Shown: piece by piece, positions 1-7,708 of the stretch
How the letters are laid out: the number at the start of each line of letters is the position of its first letter
How positions within the stretch are numbered: position 1 is the first letter of the stretch
DNA from: Prevotella sp.
GTDB lineage: Bacteria; Bacteroidota; Bacteroidia; Bacteroidales; Bacteroidaceae
Direction: 5' to 3'
NCBI GenBank assembly: GCA_017475265.1
Contig: JAFVFY010000071.1
Location: forward strand, 38,036-102,035
DNA length: 64,000 nucleotides
Program-made: the position numbers and the translations under genes
The notes under the pieces: generated by a model
Told to the model about the DNA's origin: nothing
Seen by the model: only the letters and a program-made list of their open reading frames with translations
Databases searched by the model: none

Positions 1-416
1 CCGTAGGGTATATTGACCACAGAATAAATCATGCTCAACACAGTATAACTGGCTGTAGCATAAATCATTTTCATCGTCATAGACCATGAAGCCGCCTGAG
101 GAAGCATCAACAAACAGGCAGCAACTGTAAGAGGAATACCACCATAAAGAAGATAAGTGCGATATTTGCCTAACTTTGGATTGCGGTTATCAATATAACG
201 CCCCACCACAGGACTCCAAAAACAGTCAATGAGTCGAACCGTGAGAATCAGTCCGCTGACAAAAGCAGGATTGATTTTCAATACTGTGGTAAGGTAAATC
301 ATCAGGTAGCATGCTACCGTTTGGAAAATAAGGTTCTGAGCCAAATCGCCCGAACCATAACCGATACGCTGTAGCCAAGACAGCTTGTAAAATCCTTTTT
401 CTTGATTGTTGTTCAT
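1..416 (-). CDS. GPH-family sugar:cation symporter, N-terminal part
   Basis: The 5' part of a membrane transporter, cut by the window edge; about 138 residues are visible. The start is the ATG at 416, giving a product beginning MNNNQEKGFYKLSWLQRIGY. The segment GYGSGDLAQN, followed by hydrophobic helices and a basic loop containing VGRYIDNRNPK, is typical of glycoside-pentoside-hexuronide symporters (MelB/XylP type) in the inner membrane. It lies 45 bp downstream of the SGNH esterase on the same strand and is probably co-transcribed, which fits uptake of sugars released by the neighbouring hydrolases. The substrate cannot be read from the sequence. Confidence 0.8.
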   Translation of the reverse strand, partial: MNNNQEKGFYKLSWLQRIGYGSGDLAQNLIFQTVACYLMIYLTTVLKINPAFVSGLILTVRLIDCFWSPVVGRYIDNRNPKLGKYRTYLLYGGIPLTVAACLLMLPQAASWSMTMKMIYATASYTVLSMIYSVVNIPY

Positions 417-461
417 AATTTTATAGTTAGATGATTAATTAGCAACGGATTATAACTGACA

Positions 462-1658
462 TTACTGTTTCGTTTTTAAAAACTCTGCGGCATATTCACC
501 CATGACGCGGTAGCCCTCGGCGTTCAGATGGAGCCAGTCCTCGCTAAGCTCTTTCTTAAGCTTTTCACGGTCGGAGGGGTCACGGGTCAGTTCGTCGAAG
601 TCAATCACGCCGTCAAACTCTCCGCTGGTGCGAATCCATTCGTTCACATCCTGGCGGGCAGCCTCGTGGTAGGGCGAGTACCACCCGTTGCCTTTGAAGG
701 CGGTGATGGTGGCTCCGTAGACCTTCTTGATGCCAGCCTCACGGGCTTTCTTAATGAGTGTCTTGTAGGCTTCTTTCAGCTCCTTGGCCGTATTCTCGGC
801 ATGAGGCGAAGTGCCGATGTCATTGGTTCCCTGGAAAATGATGAGGCGGTCAACGTTCTTCTGTCCGAGTATGTCACGGTCAAAGCGCTTCATAGCCGGC
901 TCGGAGAGTCCACCTCGCACTACGCAGTTGCCACCGATTCCGAGGTTTAGCACGCCGCAGTCCAGGTTGGCAGCCATCTGGTCGGGCCAGCGATTCTGCA
1001 GGTTTGTTGTGCTGCCACGCCCGTCGGTAATGCTGTTGCCCAGCACGGCAACGGCCTTCACCTGTCCGTCGGTGCGCACGTTCAGCTGCGCTATGCTGTA
1101 CCAGTGATCCAGCTTCTCTGCCGTCTCGAACTTCTTCTTCGCCGCAATCTGTCCTGTGGCAATGAAGCTTGTGGTGCGCGAGCCACGATGCGAAGTCATG
1201 TTCACTGGCACCTCCCCATAGCAGATGGTGACGGCCAAGCGCTGCCGAGGTTTCAACTTGTAGGCGAAATTGTCGCTCATGGCCGTCTCGCCCGGGGCGA
1301 TGGTCACGCTCTTCTGTCCACCGAACTTCAGTTCCTTAACCGTCTTGCGGTCGATGTCGCAAGAGTCCAACGCGTCGGCCACGTAGATGCTCTTGATTTC
1401 TACCGGCTCCTTGCTGAACTCATTGCTCAGCTGCAGCTGCAACTCCTCGCCGCCGATGCTCACCTGGATAATCTCGCGGAGTGTGTTGCCGGCGAGGCTC
1501 ATGCGCGGCATGTCGCCCCGTCCCGTCCACTCTGCCGCAGCAGCCCAGGTGCCAGTAAAATCATTGACCATTGAAGATTGACCATTGACCCCCTGTGCGC
1601 TCAGGCTCATAGTGGCTGCCATCATGACAGCACACAGAATAGTACATTTCTTCATCAT
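462..1658 (-). CDS. Secreted SGNH/GDSL-type esterase
   Basis: A 398-residue exported hydrolase, probably a carbohydrate (acetyl) esterase. It has a signal peptide (about residues 1-22) ending SLSAQG. The SGNH blocks are present: GNSITDG with Ser209, QGTND with Asn279, and DWLH with Asp374 and His377. The region between the signal peptide and block I (about 35-200) is a beta-rich accessory domain often seen in Bacteroidetes SGNH enzymes. Residues 24-33 (VNGQSSMVND) are encoded by a copy of the repeat that also occurs as a tandem array in the GH30 gene at 42886-43011. A TAnnTTTG-like -7 box is at 1686-1693 on the minus strand, without a convincing -33 box. The natural substrate is unknown. Confidence 0.85.
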   Translation of the reverse strand: MMKKCTILCAVMMAATMSLSAQGVNGQSSMVNDFTGTWAAAAEWTGRGDMPRMSLAGNTLREIIQVSIGGEELQLQLSNEFSKEPVEIKSIYVADALDSCDIDRKTVKELKFGGQKSVTIAPGETAMSDNFAYKLKPRQRLAVTICYGEVPVNMTSHRGSRTTSFIATGQIAAKKKFETAEKLDHWYSIAQLNVRTDGQVKAVAVLGNSITDGRGSTTNLQNRWPDQMAANLDCGVLNLGIGGNCVVRGGLSEPAMKRFDRDILGQKNVDRLIIFQGTNDIGTSPHAENTAKELKEAYKTLIKKAREAGIKKVYGATITAFKGNGWYSPYHEAARQDVNEWIRTSGEFDGVIDFDELTRDPSDREKLKKELSEDWLHLNAEGYRVMGEYAAEFLKTKQ

Positions 1659-1909
1659 ATTATTTAATCGTTACTCATTTTTCCGCAAAAATACTCAATT
1701 ATACATTAATATATTAACATTCTACGTTTCACAATCTTCTGTTGCAACAAAACAAGAAGGTTGTGAAACATGGGAAAAACAGGCAGGACTGTATACTCAC
1801 GTACTTGTATCCAGTAAGTTGACAGAGGTTGACATAGTTGAAGCTGAAAATAAGACAGAGAGAAAACGGTTTTCTCTCCTAGACAAAACGGTTTTCTCTC
1901 TTAGCCACT

Positions 1910-3529
1910 CTATTGATTAATTCTCAGTACGGGGGCAATTTTATTGCAAGGCTTTGGCAGCTGCACCTCCAGGCCGTCGGCAGTCTGGCGGGCCTTGAGC
2001 TTGCCGTGACCAAGGAGATAGACGGAGGAGACAGCCTTGGGGAAGTCCTTGCTGCCTTTCGCCAATGACTTAATGAGGAGACGACCGTCCTCGGGCCAGG
2101 CCATGGGGGTGACGTAAAGGTATTTATTCGTCTGGTTGAAGCGTATGTCCTGCGCAGTCATGTCATTGTACATGCCGTCGTTGAATCCCTGTGCCCTGAT
2201 TTTAATGTCGCTGTCTGCCACCGGCCCTTCGCCGAAGCGCACCCAGGGCCGCGTGCCAAAGATGCTCTCACCGTTCTGCGCCATCCAGACCTCCAGCTCG
2301 TCAAGGAAGGCAGAGGCCTTCTCGTCGTAGGTACCATCGGCACGGAGTGGGATGTTCAGCAGTAGGTTACCGTTCTTCGACACCACGTCGACCAGCTCAC
2401 GCACTACGAAGGTGGCAGTCTTGTAGCGATTGTTCTTATAGACGCTGGTGTTGTAGTGCCAGTCTCCGATGCAGTTACAGGTCTGCCAAGGCTGACTGAC
2501 AATCTCGTTGGGAGCACCGCGCTCTACGTCCCAGGTGAGTGCCTTCTTCTGCTCGTCATCGAGAATCTTTCCGAAGACCACACCGCGAGGGTTCTTGTTA
2601 TACATGTGAGTGGCAATTTTCAGGCCTGCATCGCTGATGGGGTAGAAGGGCAGCACGGTAACGTCGAAGTAGATGAGGTCGGGCTCGTATCGGTTGATAG
2701 CATCGAGCGTGCGGTCGTAGAAGTTGGTGACGAACTCCTGCGACGGGCGGCAGGCTCCGTGGCTCCAGTCCCATTGTCCGTGTATGGCCCCGTTGTCCCA
2801 CGAGCCCTTGCTCATGGGGTGACGCTGCTGATAGAGGTTCTGTGGGTCGAGTCCTTCCCACCATTTGCCCTTGCCGTCCTCCTTGGTGAGCGTGCCGTCG
2901 TACCAGATGCCGGCCTTCTCTCCCTCCAAGTCGTAGCGTTGCGACGGCTCGAACCATGTCCAGGCATGGTCGGCATGGAAGGATATGCCTAACGGAAGTC
3001 CTGCCTTCTTCGCCGCAGCCGCCCACTCTTTCAGGATATCACGCTTGGGGCCAATATGCATGGAGTTCCACTCCTGATACTTCGAGTCCCAGAGGTCGTA
3101 GTTGTCGTGGTGATTGCCGAGCACGAAGAAGTACTGCGCGCCGCAACGTTTGTACCGTTCCACGAGGGCTTCCGGGTTCCATTTCTCCGCCTTGAACAGC
3201 GGCAGCACGTCTTTGTAGCCGAACTCCGAGGGGTGACCGTAGTGCTCCACGTGGTATTTGTACTTACCGTTGCCCTCCATATAAAGTTCGCGGGCCATCC
3301 AGTCGCCTGAGCCCTCCACACACTGGGCACCCCAATGCGCCCAGATGCCGAACTTCGCGTTACGGAACCACTCAGGGGTCTCGTGTGTCTGTAGCGACTG
3401 CCACGTCGGTTCATACTGTCCCGTCTGCATCTTCTCATGCTCTTCACTCACGGGTACAGGATACGTCTCTTGCTGTGCCGTCATACCCATAGCAACCAGG
3501 CATGATAGCGATAATAAAATCCGTTTCAT
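1910..3529 (-). CDS. Alpha-L-fucosidase, glycoside hydrolase family 29
   Basis: A secreted GH29 enzyme of 539 residues that removes terminal L-fucose by a retaining mechanism. The mature N-terminus has the family signature PEWFRNAKFGIWAHWG. It is followed by LGNHHDNYDLW, GISFHADHAW and PDLIYFDVTVLP; the Asp of YFD sits where the GH29 nucleophile lies. The start at 3529 is preferred over an upstream in-frame codon at 3607 because it gives a clean signal peptide (MKRILLSLSCLVAMGMTAQQ) and because the promoter at 3556-3587 would start transcription downstream of 3607. The mutarotase upstream on the same strand suggests deoxysugar use. Confidence 0.9.
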   Translation of the reverse strand: MKRILLSLSCLVAMGMTAQQETYPVPVSEEHEKMQTGQYEPTWQSLQTHETPEWFRNAKFGIWAHWGAQCVEGSGDWMARELYMEGNGKYKYHVEHYGHPSEFGYKDVLPLFKAEKWNPEALVERYKRCGAQYFFVLGNHHDNYDLWDSKYQEWNSMHIGPKRDILKEWAAAAKKAGLPLGISFHADHAWTWFEPSQRYDLEGEKAGIWYDGTLTKEDGKGKWWEGLDPQNLYQQRHPMSKGSWDNGAIHGQWDWSHGACRPSQEFVTNFYDRTLDAINRYEPDLIYFDVTVLPFYPISDAGLKIATHMYNKNPRGVVFGKILDDEQKKALTWDVERGAPNEIVSQPWQTCNCIGDWHYNTSVYKNNRYKTATFVVRELVDVVSKNGNLLLNIPLRADGTYDEKASAFLDELEVWMAQNGESIFGTRPWVRFGEGPVADSDIKIRAQGFNDGMYNDMTAQDIRFNQTNKYLYVTPMAWPEDGRLLIKSLAKGSKDFPKAVSSVYLLGHGKLKARQTADGLEVQLPKPCNKIAPVLRINQ

Positions 3530-3555
3530 AGCGATACTTTTAGTCATTGGTGCTG

Positions 3556-3587
3556 CAAAAATACAAATAATCGGGCAAACAGCCAAA
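3556..3587 (-). promoter_or_regulatory. Promoter of the GH29 fucosidase gene
   Basis: On the minus strand, TTTG (3584-3587) is followed by 20 nt and TATTTTTG (3556-3563). This is an exact match to the Bacteroidetes sigma-ABfr consensus TTTG-N19-21-TAnnTTTG. Transcription would begin near 3549, about 20 nt before the chosen ATG. Confidence 0.75.
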
Positions 3588-3632
3588 CAGTTCGCACGAT
3601 TTTTCACTTTTGACTAGTAAGAACTCAGAGAA

Positions 3633-4016
3633 TTAAGGCCAAAGTCGGAACATTCGTTCCATAGGCTGCCACTTCTCGTCGCTGCGGGCATCAGCCCTGC
3701 AGCCCTGAAAACGGGCAACGAAAGCCTCCCATTCGGCCTGGCGAGGCAGGGTGGCCAGGCGGTTCATGGCCTCTTGCCAGTCGAAGTCGGCAGGTGCATC
3801 AACAATCATCACCAGGCGATTGCCCAGGATGTAAATCTCCATCTCCAGAATACCCACCTGGCGTATGCCCTCACGTATCTCCGGCCAGTTGTACTCCTCG
3901 CTGTGCCATTTTCGGTACTCGGCTATCAACTCCGGGTCGTCTTCAATCTCCAGGAACTGCACGTAACGCTTGATTCTCCCTTCGGAAATAGTCTGAATAT
4001 AGCCTTCCATAAACAA
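3633..4016 (-). CDS. L-rhamnose mutarotase family protein (RhaM/DUF718)
   Basis: A 127-residue cytoplasmic protein of the RhaM fold, which interconverts alpha and beta anomers of L-rhamnose; some Bacteroidetes relatives are thought to act on L-fucose. Family features are the N-terminal RYVQFLEIEDDPELI strand-helix, HSEEYNWPEIREGIRQVG (His and Trp-Pro-Glu of the active-site helix), MEIYILGNRLVMIVD, and the C-terminal PMERMFRLWP. A start at the second Met (4010) is equally possible. With the fucosidase next to it on the same strand, a fucose role is a reasonable inference. Confidence 0.8.
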   Translation of the reverse strand: MFMEGYIQTISEGRIKRYVQFLEIEDDPELIAEYRKWHSEEYNWPEIREGIRQVGILEMEIYILGNRLVMIVDAPADFDWQEAMNRLATLPRQAEWEAFVARFQGCRADARSDEKWQPMERMFRLWP

Positions 4017-4102
4017 GTAACTTGGTTCGACGGTGCAAAGGTATGAATTTATTTCCGAAACGACGCCCGTTTACCAAAGAAATATAGTAATTTGAAAAAA
4101 AC

Positions 4103-4133
4103 AGCCGAAAGTTTTGCGCTTTCGGCTTTTTTG
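4103..4133. terminator. Intrinsic terminator-like hairpin
   Basis: A 9-bp perfect stem, AGCCGAAAG (4103-4111) with CTTTCGGCT (4119-4127), is followed by six T and preceded by a run of A, so it could work in both directions. No gene ends just upstream on the plus strand. The loop contains the -33 box of the next gene, so it may instead limit read-through or affect that promoter. Confidence 0.6.
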
Positions 4134-4143
4134 TTTAATTTTG
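4113..4143 (+). promoter_or_regulatory. Promoter of the Rpn-like gene, overlapping the hairpin
   Basis: TTTG (4113-4116), 19 nt, TAATTTTG (4136-4143) matches the Bacteroidetes consensus. The -33 box is in the loop of the preceding hairpin. The ATG at 4167 lies about 17 nt after the expected start point, which excludes longer in-frame starts such as 4092. Confidence 0.7.
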
Positions 4144-4166
4144 TCGCCGATTTAAGACACGTTGAT

Positions 4167-5345
4167 ATGACTACGGTAGCTAATCCCATCTACGACACTG
4201 TTTTCAAATACCTGCTTGAAGACGAGCGCATCACGCGCACCATCCTCTCCGCCCTGCTGAAAGAAGAGGTGATAGAAGTGGAAACCAAGCGCGACGAATA
4301 CTCCAACATCGGACGAGACAACCTGTCGGTGTTCCGCATCGACTTCGGTGCCAAAATCAAGAAAAGCAACGGAGACATACAGCTCATTCTGATAGAGCTG
4401 CAGAAGACGTGGCTGGAGACAGAGACATTGCGCTTCCGACAGTACCTAGGTGCACAGTATGCCAACAAGAACAACATGCGCGCAGAGCATCGTGGGGCAT
4501 ACGCCATACCCTTGGTAACGGTCTATTTGCTTGGACATAAAGTGGGCGACATCGAGGAGCCAGTGCTCTATGTCAGGCGAAAAGCTTTCGACTATAACGA
4601 CAGATTGGTGGAAAAGGGTATTCCCGACCCGTTCATTGATAGTCTGACTCACGACAGCATCATCGTGCAGATTCCACGTCTTCAAGGGCAGGTAAATAAT
4701 AAGCTTGACAAAGTGCTCAGTTTCTTCAACCAAACAGGAACCGACCAAAACAACAAGCAGATGCTTGACATTGATGAGACGGCATACGCAGGCGACAATG
4801 AGATGCTGCGCATCCTTCGCCGCCTGAAGTCTGCGGTTTCGGATGCCAAGATACGCCACGAAATGAACGTTGAGGACGAGTTCTTCTCTGTCATTGAGAG
4901 CAGGGACACAGACATCTTGATGAGAGACAAAACAATAGCTGAACAAAATGCTACAATATCTGAGCAAAGCACCAAAATATCTGAACAAAGTACCAAAATA
5001 TCCGAGCAAAGCACCAAAATATCCGAGCAAAGCACCAAAATATCCGAGCAAAGCACCAAAATATCCGAGCAAAGCACCAAAATATCTGAGCAAAGCACCA
5101 AAATATCTGAGCAAAGCACCAAAATATCTGAGCAAAGCACCAAAATATCTGAGCAAAGCACCAAAATATCTGAGCAAAGCACCAAAATATCTGAGCAAAA
5201 CACCATGATTGAGGAGCAAGCGTCCACCATAAGAACCTCGATTCAGATACTCCACAAGTCAGGAATGAGCGCAGAAACCATTGCGGAAAACCTTAACATG
5301 GATTTACTGCTTGTGAAACGATACATTGACAATAATATAAAATGA
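4167..5345 (+). CDS. Rpn/PDDEXK-type nuclease-transposase family protein
   Basis: A 392-residue protein beginning MTTVANPIYDTVFKYLLEDE, the typical start of the Bacteroidetes PD-(D/E)XK 'transposase' (Rpn-like) family. Related Rpn proteins promote recombination and are nucleases. Residues of the nuclease core are visible as GDIQLILIELQKTW (acidic residue, then E-x-Q). After the catalytic domain comes a coiled coil of 11 identical heptads STKISEQ, flanked by degenerate copies (TIAEQNATISEQ, NTMIEEQ). A helix-turn-helix-like end follows (SAETIAENLNMDLLLVKRYI). The stop overlaps the next ATG (ATGA), so the two genes are translationally coupled. The family is widespread and its cellular role is poorly known. 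Confidence 0.8.
   Translation: MTTVANPIYDTVFKYLLEDERITRTILSALLKEEVIEVETKRDEYSNIGRDNLSVFRIDFGAKIKKSNGDIQLILIELQKTWLETETLRFRQYLGAQYANKNNMRAEHRGAYAIPLVTVYLLGHKVGDIEEPVLYVRRKAFDYNDRLVEKGIPDPFIDSLTHDSIIVQIPRLQGQVNNKLDKVLSFFNQTGTDQNNKQMLDIDETAYAGDNEMLRILRRLKSAVSDAKIRHEMNVEDEFFSVIESRDTDILMRDKTIAEQNATISEQSTKISEQSTKISEQSTKISEQSTKISEQSTKISEQSTKISEQSTKISEQSTKISEQSTKISEQSTKISEQSTKISEQNTMIEEQASTIRTSIQILHKSGMSAETIAENLNMDLLLVKRYIDNNIK
4968..5198 (+). repeat. Tandem 21-bp array coding 11 STKISEQ heptads
   Basis: 231 bp made of eleven 21-bp units inside the Rpn-like gene. Units differ only by silent changes (tct or tcc for Ser, gaa or gag, agt or agc), and the types are grouped: about four consecutive tcc units, then a run of tct units. 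This indicates recent unit duplication by slippage or unequal exchange. The frame is kept because the unit is a multiple of three. Confidence 0.95.
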
Positions 5346-5785
5346 AAGCAACCGAACAGACACTACAGCAGATTGAGCGCGCCCTGCGCAAGGTGGCCGA
5401 GAAATTTCCCGAAGACAAGGAAGCATCGATGCTCACCGACATCCACATCCGCGTAACCCAGGAGACGGGCGAGCTGATGGTCTTCGACGATGACGACAAG
5501 GAGCTCACGCGCTGCGTCGTGGAGCAGTGGATAGACAACAAGGACGATGACTTCTACGACCACGTCGCCGCCACGCTGCGCAAGTGCATCAACAAGCAGA
5601 AGAAGCTGCTGGAAAACCTCTCCGTGCTGAAGCCCTACGCCTTTGTGCTTGAGGACGATGACAACGACTCGAAGGCCGAGCTGTTTGTGGTCGATGACGA
5701 GGACACGGTCATCATCGACACGGAGTTGATGGCGGGTCTGGACAAAGACCTGGACAACTTCTTCGACAACCTGCTGAAGGAATAG
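5342..5785 (+). CDS. Acidic protein of unknown function
   Basis: A 147-residue, very acidic soluble protein with Asp/Glu clusters (FDDDDKE, NKDDDFYD, EDDDNDS, VVDDEDTV). It has no signal peptide or membrane segment. It starts within the stop of the Rpn-like gene and ends 8 bp before the ClC gene, so the three may form one transcript. I do not recognise a named domain. The N-terminal half (about 1-80) is predicted helical; the C-terminal half looks like a compact acidic domain. Confidence 0.8.
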   Translation: MKATEQTLQQIERALRKVAEKFPEDKEASMLTDIHIRVTQETGELMVFDDDDKELTRCVVEQWIDNKDDDFYDHVAATLRKCINKQKKLLENLSVLKPYAFVLEDDDNDSKAELFVVDDEDTVIIDTELMAGLDKDLDNFFDNLLKE

Positions 5786-5793
5786 CCCCCATC

Positions 5794-7620
5794 ATGAAGT
5801 CAACAGGAGTCAACGGGAGTTATCAGGAGGTAACAGACAGTACTGGTTGGCTGGAAAGGCTCGACAGCTGGCGCAAGGCTCACGTCGGCGAGCGCATGTT
5901 TGTGCTCATCTTGGCCTTCATCGTGGGTCTGCTTGCTGCTGTGGCAGCCTTTGTGCTCCACTGGATCATCAACCAGATAGGCCGTCTGCTCACTAGCCAG
6001 TTCGATGCCTCTTCGTCAAACTGGCTCTATCTTGTCTACCCCGTGGTGGGCATTTTTCTCACGTCGCTCTTTGTACGTCGCGTGGTGAAAGACAACATCA
6101 GCCACGGCATTACCCGCATTCTTTACGCCATCAGCCAGAACCGCTCACGGCTAAAGTCCCACAACACGTGGTCGAGCGTGGTAGCCTCGGCCATCACCAT
6201 TGGTTTCGGCGGTAGCGTGGGAGCCGAGGCTCCTATCGTGCTCACTGGCTCAGCCATCGGGTCGAATCTTGGAAAGCTCTTCCGCATGGACAGCCGCACG
6301 CTGATGCTGCTCATGGGCTGTGGTGCCGCAGGAGCCATTGCAGGTATCTTCAAGGCCCCCATTGCCGGACTGGTATTCACGCTCGAGGTGTTGATGATTG
6401 ACCTTACGATGGCATCGCTGATGCCTATCCTCGTGAGTTGCGTCACGGCCACCTGCTTTACCTATATATTTAGTGGTGACACCGCCCTCTTCACCTTCCA
6501 CTTGGACAACCATTGGACGGTGGAGCGCATACCGCCATGCATCCTGCTTGGCGTGTTCTGCGGACTGGTGAGCCTTTACTTCATCCGCGCCATGGGCTGG
6601 TGCGAGGACATCTTTGCCCGTTTCCGTGAAAAGCCTTACGTCAGGCTCGCCCTCGGCGGGTCGGCGCTGAGCCTACTCATCTACCTCTTCCCCTCGCTTT
6701 ACGGTGAGGGCTACGGAGCCATTAACCTACTGCTCAACGGCAACGGCGAGGCCGACTGGGAGCCGTTGCTCAACAACTCACTCTTCGCCGGCGACATGAG
6801 TATGCTCGTGCCTTACGTGGCCCTGGTGCTCGTCACGAAGGTGTTCGCCACGTCGGCCACCAACGGCGGCGGTGGCTGCGGTGGAACATTCGCCCCATCG
6901 CTCTTTATCGGCTGTTTCTCAGGTTTCTTCTTCTCCCACCTGTGGAATATCCACCAGATGGGCGTCTACGTTCCGGAAAAGAACTTTGCCCTCATGGGTA
7001 TGGCCGGCGTGATGTCAGGTGTGATGCACGCCCCGCTGACAGGTATCTTTCTCATCGCCGAACTGACAGGCGGCTACAGTCTCTTCCTGCCGCTGATGAT
7101 TGTCTCCACCGCCAGCTACCTCACTATCATCCTTTTCGAGCCCCACAGCATCTACAGCTCACGGCTGGCCAAGGAGGGCAAGCTTATTACCCACCACACC
7201 GACCACGCCGTACTCACGCTTATGCAGCTCGACTCGGTGATAGACCGCGACTATATGGCTGTGGCTCCCGACACCGACCTGGGACAGATTGTGCACCGCA
7301 TCAGCCGTTCGCACCACAGCGTCATCCCCGTGACCGATGCCGCAGGAGGTCTGTTGGGAGAGATAGACATCAAGAAGATACGTAATATCGTGTTCCGCAT
7401 AGAACTCTATCACCACTTCACCGCCACTCAACTCATGCAGGCACCTCCCGCTATGCTGGCCGACTCGCTGCCCATGGCCGAGGTGATGAAGACCTTCGAC
7501 GCCACACGCGCCGAATGGTTACCCGTACTCGACCGTGAGGGTCATCTGCGAGGCTACGTCTCCCGTGAAAGGCTGCTGACACAGTACCGCAAGATGGTAG
7601 CCGACATGAGCGAGGATTAA
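5794..7620 (+). CDS. ClC-type chloride channel/transporter with CBS pair
   Basis: A 608-residue inner-membrane ClC protein. Hydrophobic helices begin near residue 36. The selectivity motif GSVGAEAP (140-147) has Glu145 at the place of the gating glutamate, and a second conserved segment GGGGCGGTFAPSLFIG lies near 355-370. Two CBS domains occupy about 465-605 and probably sense adenine nucleotides. The first 15 residues are encoded by a degenerate decamer repeat (5798-5838, units like GTCAACAGGA) and look like a late addition to the N-terminus. A later in-frame Met precedes the first helix (about residue 35), so the real start could be downstream. Confidence 0.9.
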   Translation: MKSTGVNGSYQEVTDSTGWLERLDSWRKAHVGERMFVLILAFIVGLLAAVAAFVLHWIINQIGRLLTSQFDASSSNWLYLVYPVVGIFLTSLFVRRVVKDNISHGITRILYAISQNRSRLKSHNTWSSVVASAITIGFGGSVGAEAPIVLTGSAIGSNLGKLFRMDSRTLMLLMGCGAAGAIAGIFKAPIAGLVFTLEVLMIDLTMASLMPILVSCVTATCFTYIFSGDTALFTFHLDNHWTVERIPPCILLGVFCGLVSLYFIRAMGWCEDIFARFREKPYVRLALGGSALSLLIYLFPSLYGEGYGAINLLLNGNGEADWEPLLNNSLFAGDMSMLVPYVALVLVTKVFATSATNGGGGCGGTFAPSLFIGCFSGFFFSHLWNIHQMGVYVPEKNFALMGMAGVMSGVMHAPLTGIFLIAELTGGYSLFLPLMIVSTASYLTIILFEPHSIYSSRLAKEGKLITHHTDHAVLTLMQLDSVIDRDYMAVAPDTDLGQIVHRISRSHHSVIPVTDAAGGLLGEIDIKKIRNIVFRIELYHHFTATQLMQAPPAMLADSLPMAEVMKTFDATRAEWLPVLDREGHLRGYVSRERLLTQYRKMVADMSED

Positions 7621-7634
7621 AATTTCCTTAATCC

Positions 7635-7666
7635 TTTGGCGGTCTGAGTTTTTCTTCGTACTTTTG
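7635..7666 (+). promoter_or_regulatory. lysS promoter
   Basis: TTTG (7635-7638), 20 nt, TACTTTTG (7659-7666): exact Bacteroidetes consensus, 43 bp before the lysS ATG. The leader contains the simple repeat taaatcgtaaataata, a relative of the one before ribBA. Confidence 0.8.
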
Positions 7667-7708
7667 CACCCTAAATTGTATAACAGTAAATCGTAAATAA
7701 TAACTGAG

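Noticed and set aside
4446-5255. Minus-strand repeat proteins over the Rpn gene
   Set aside because: Antisense reading of the 21-bp array; the plus-strand product has family homology and a promoter.
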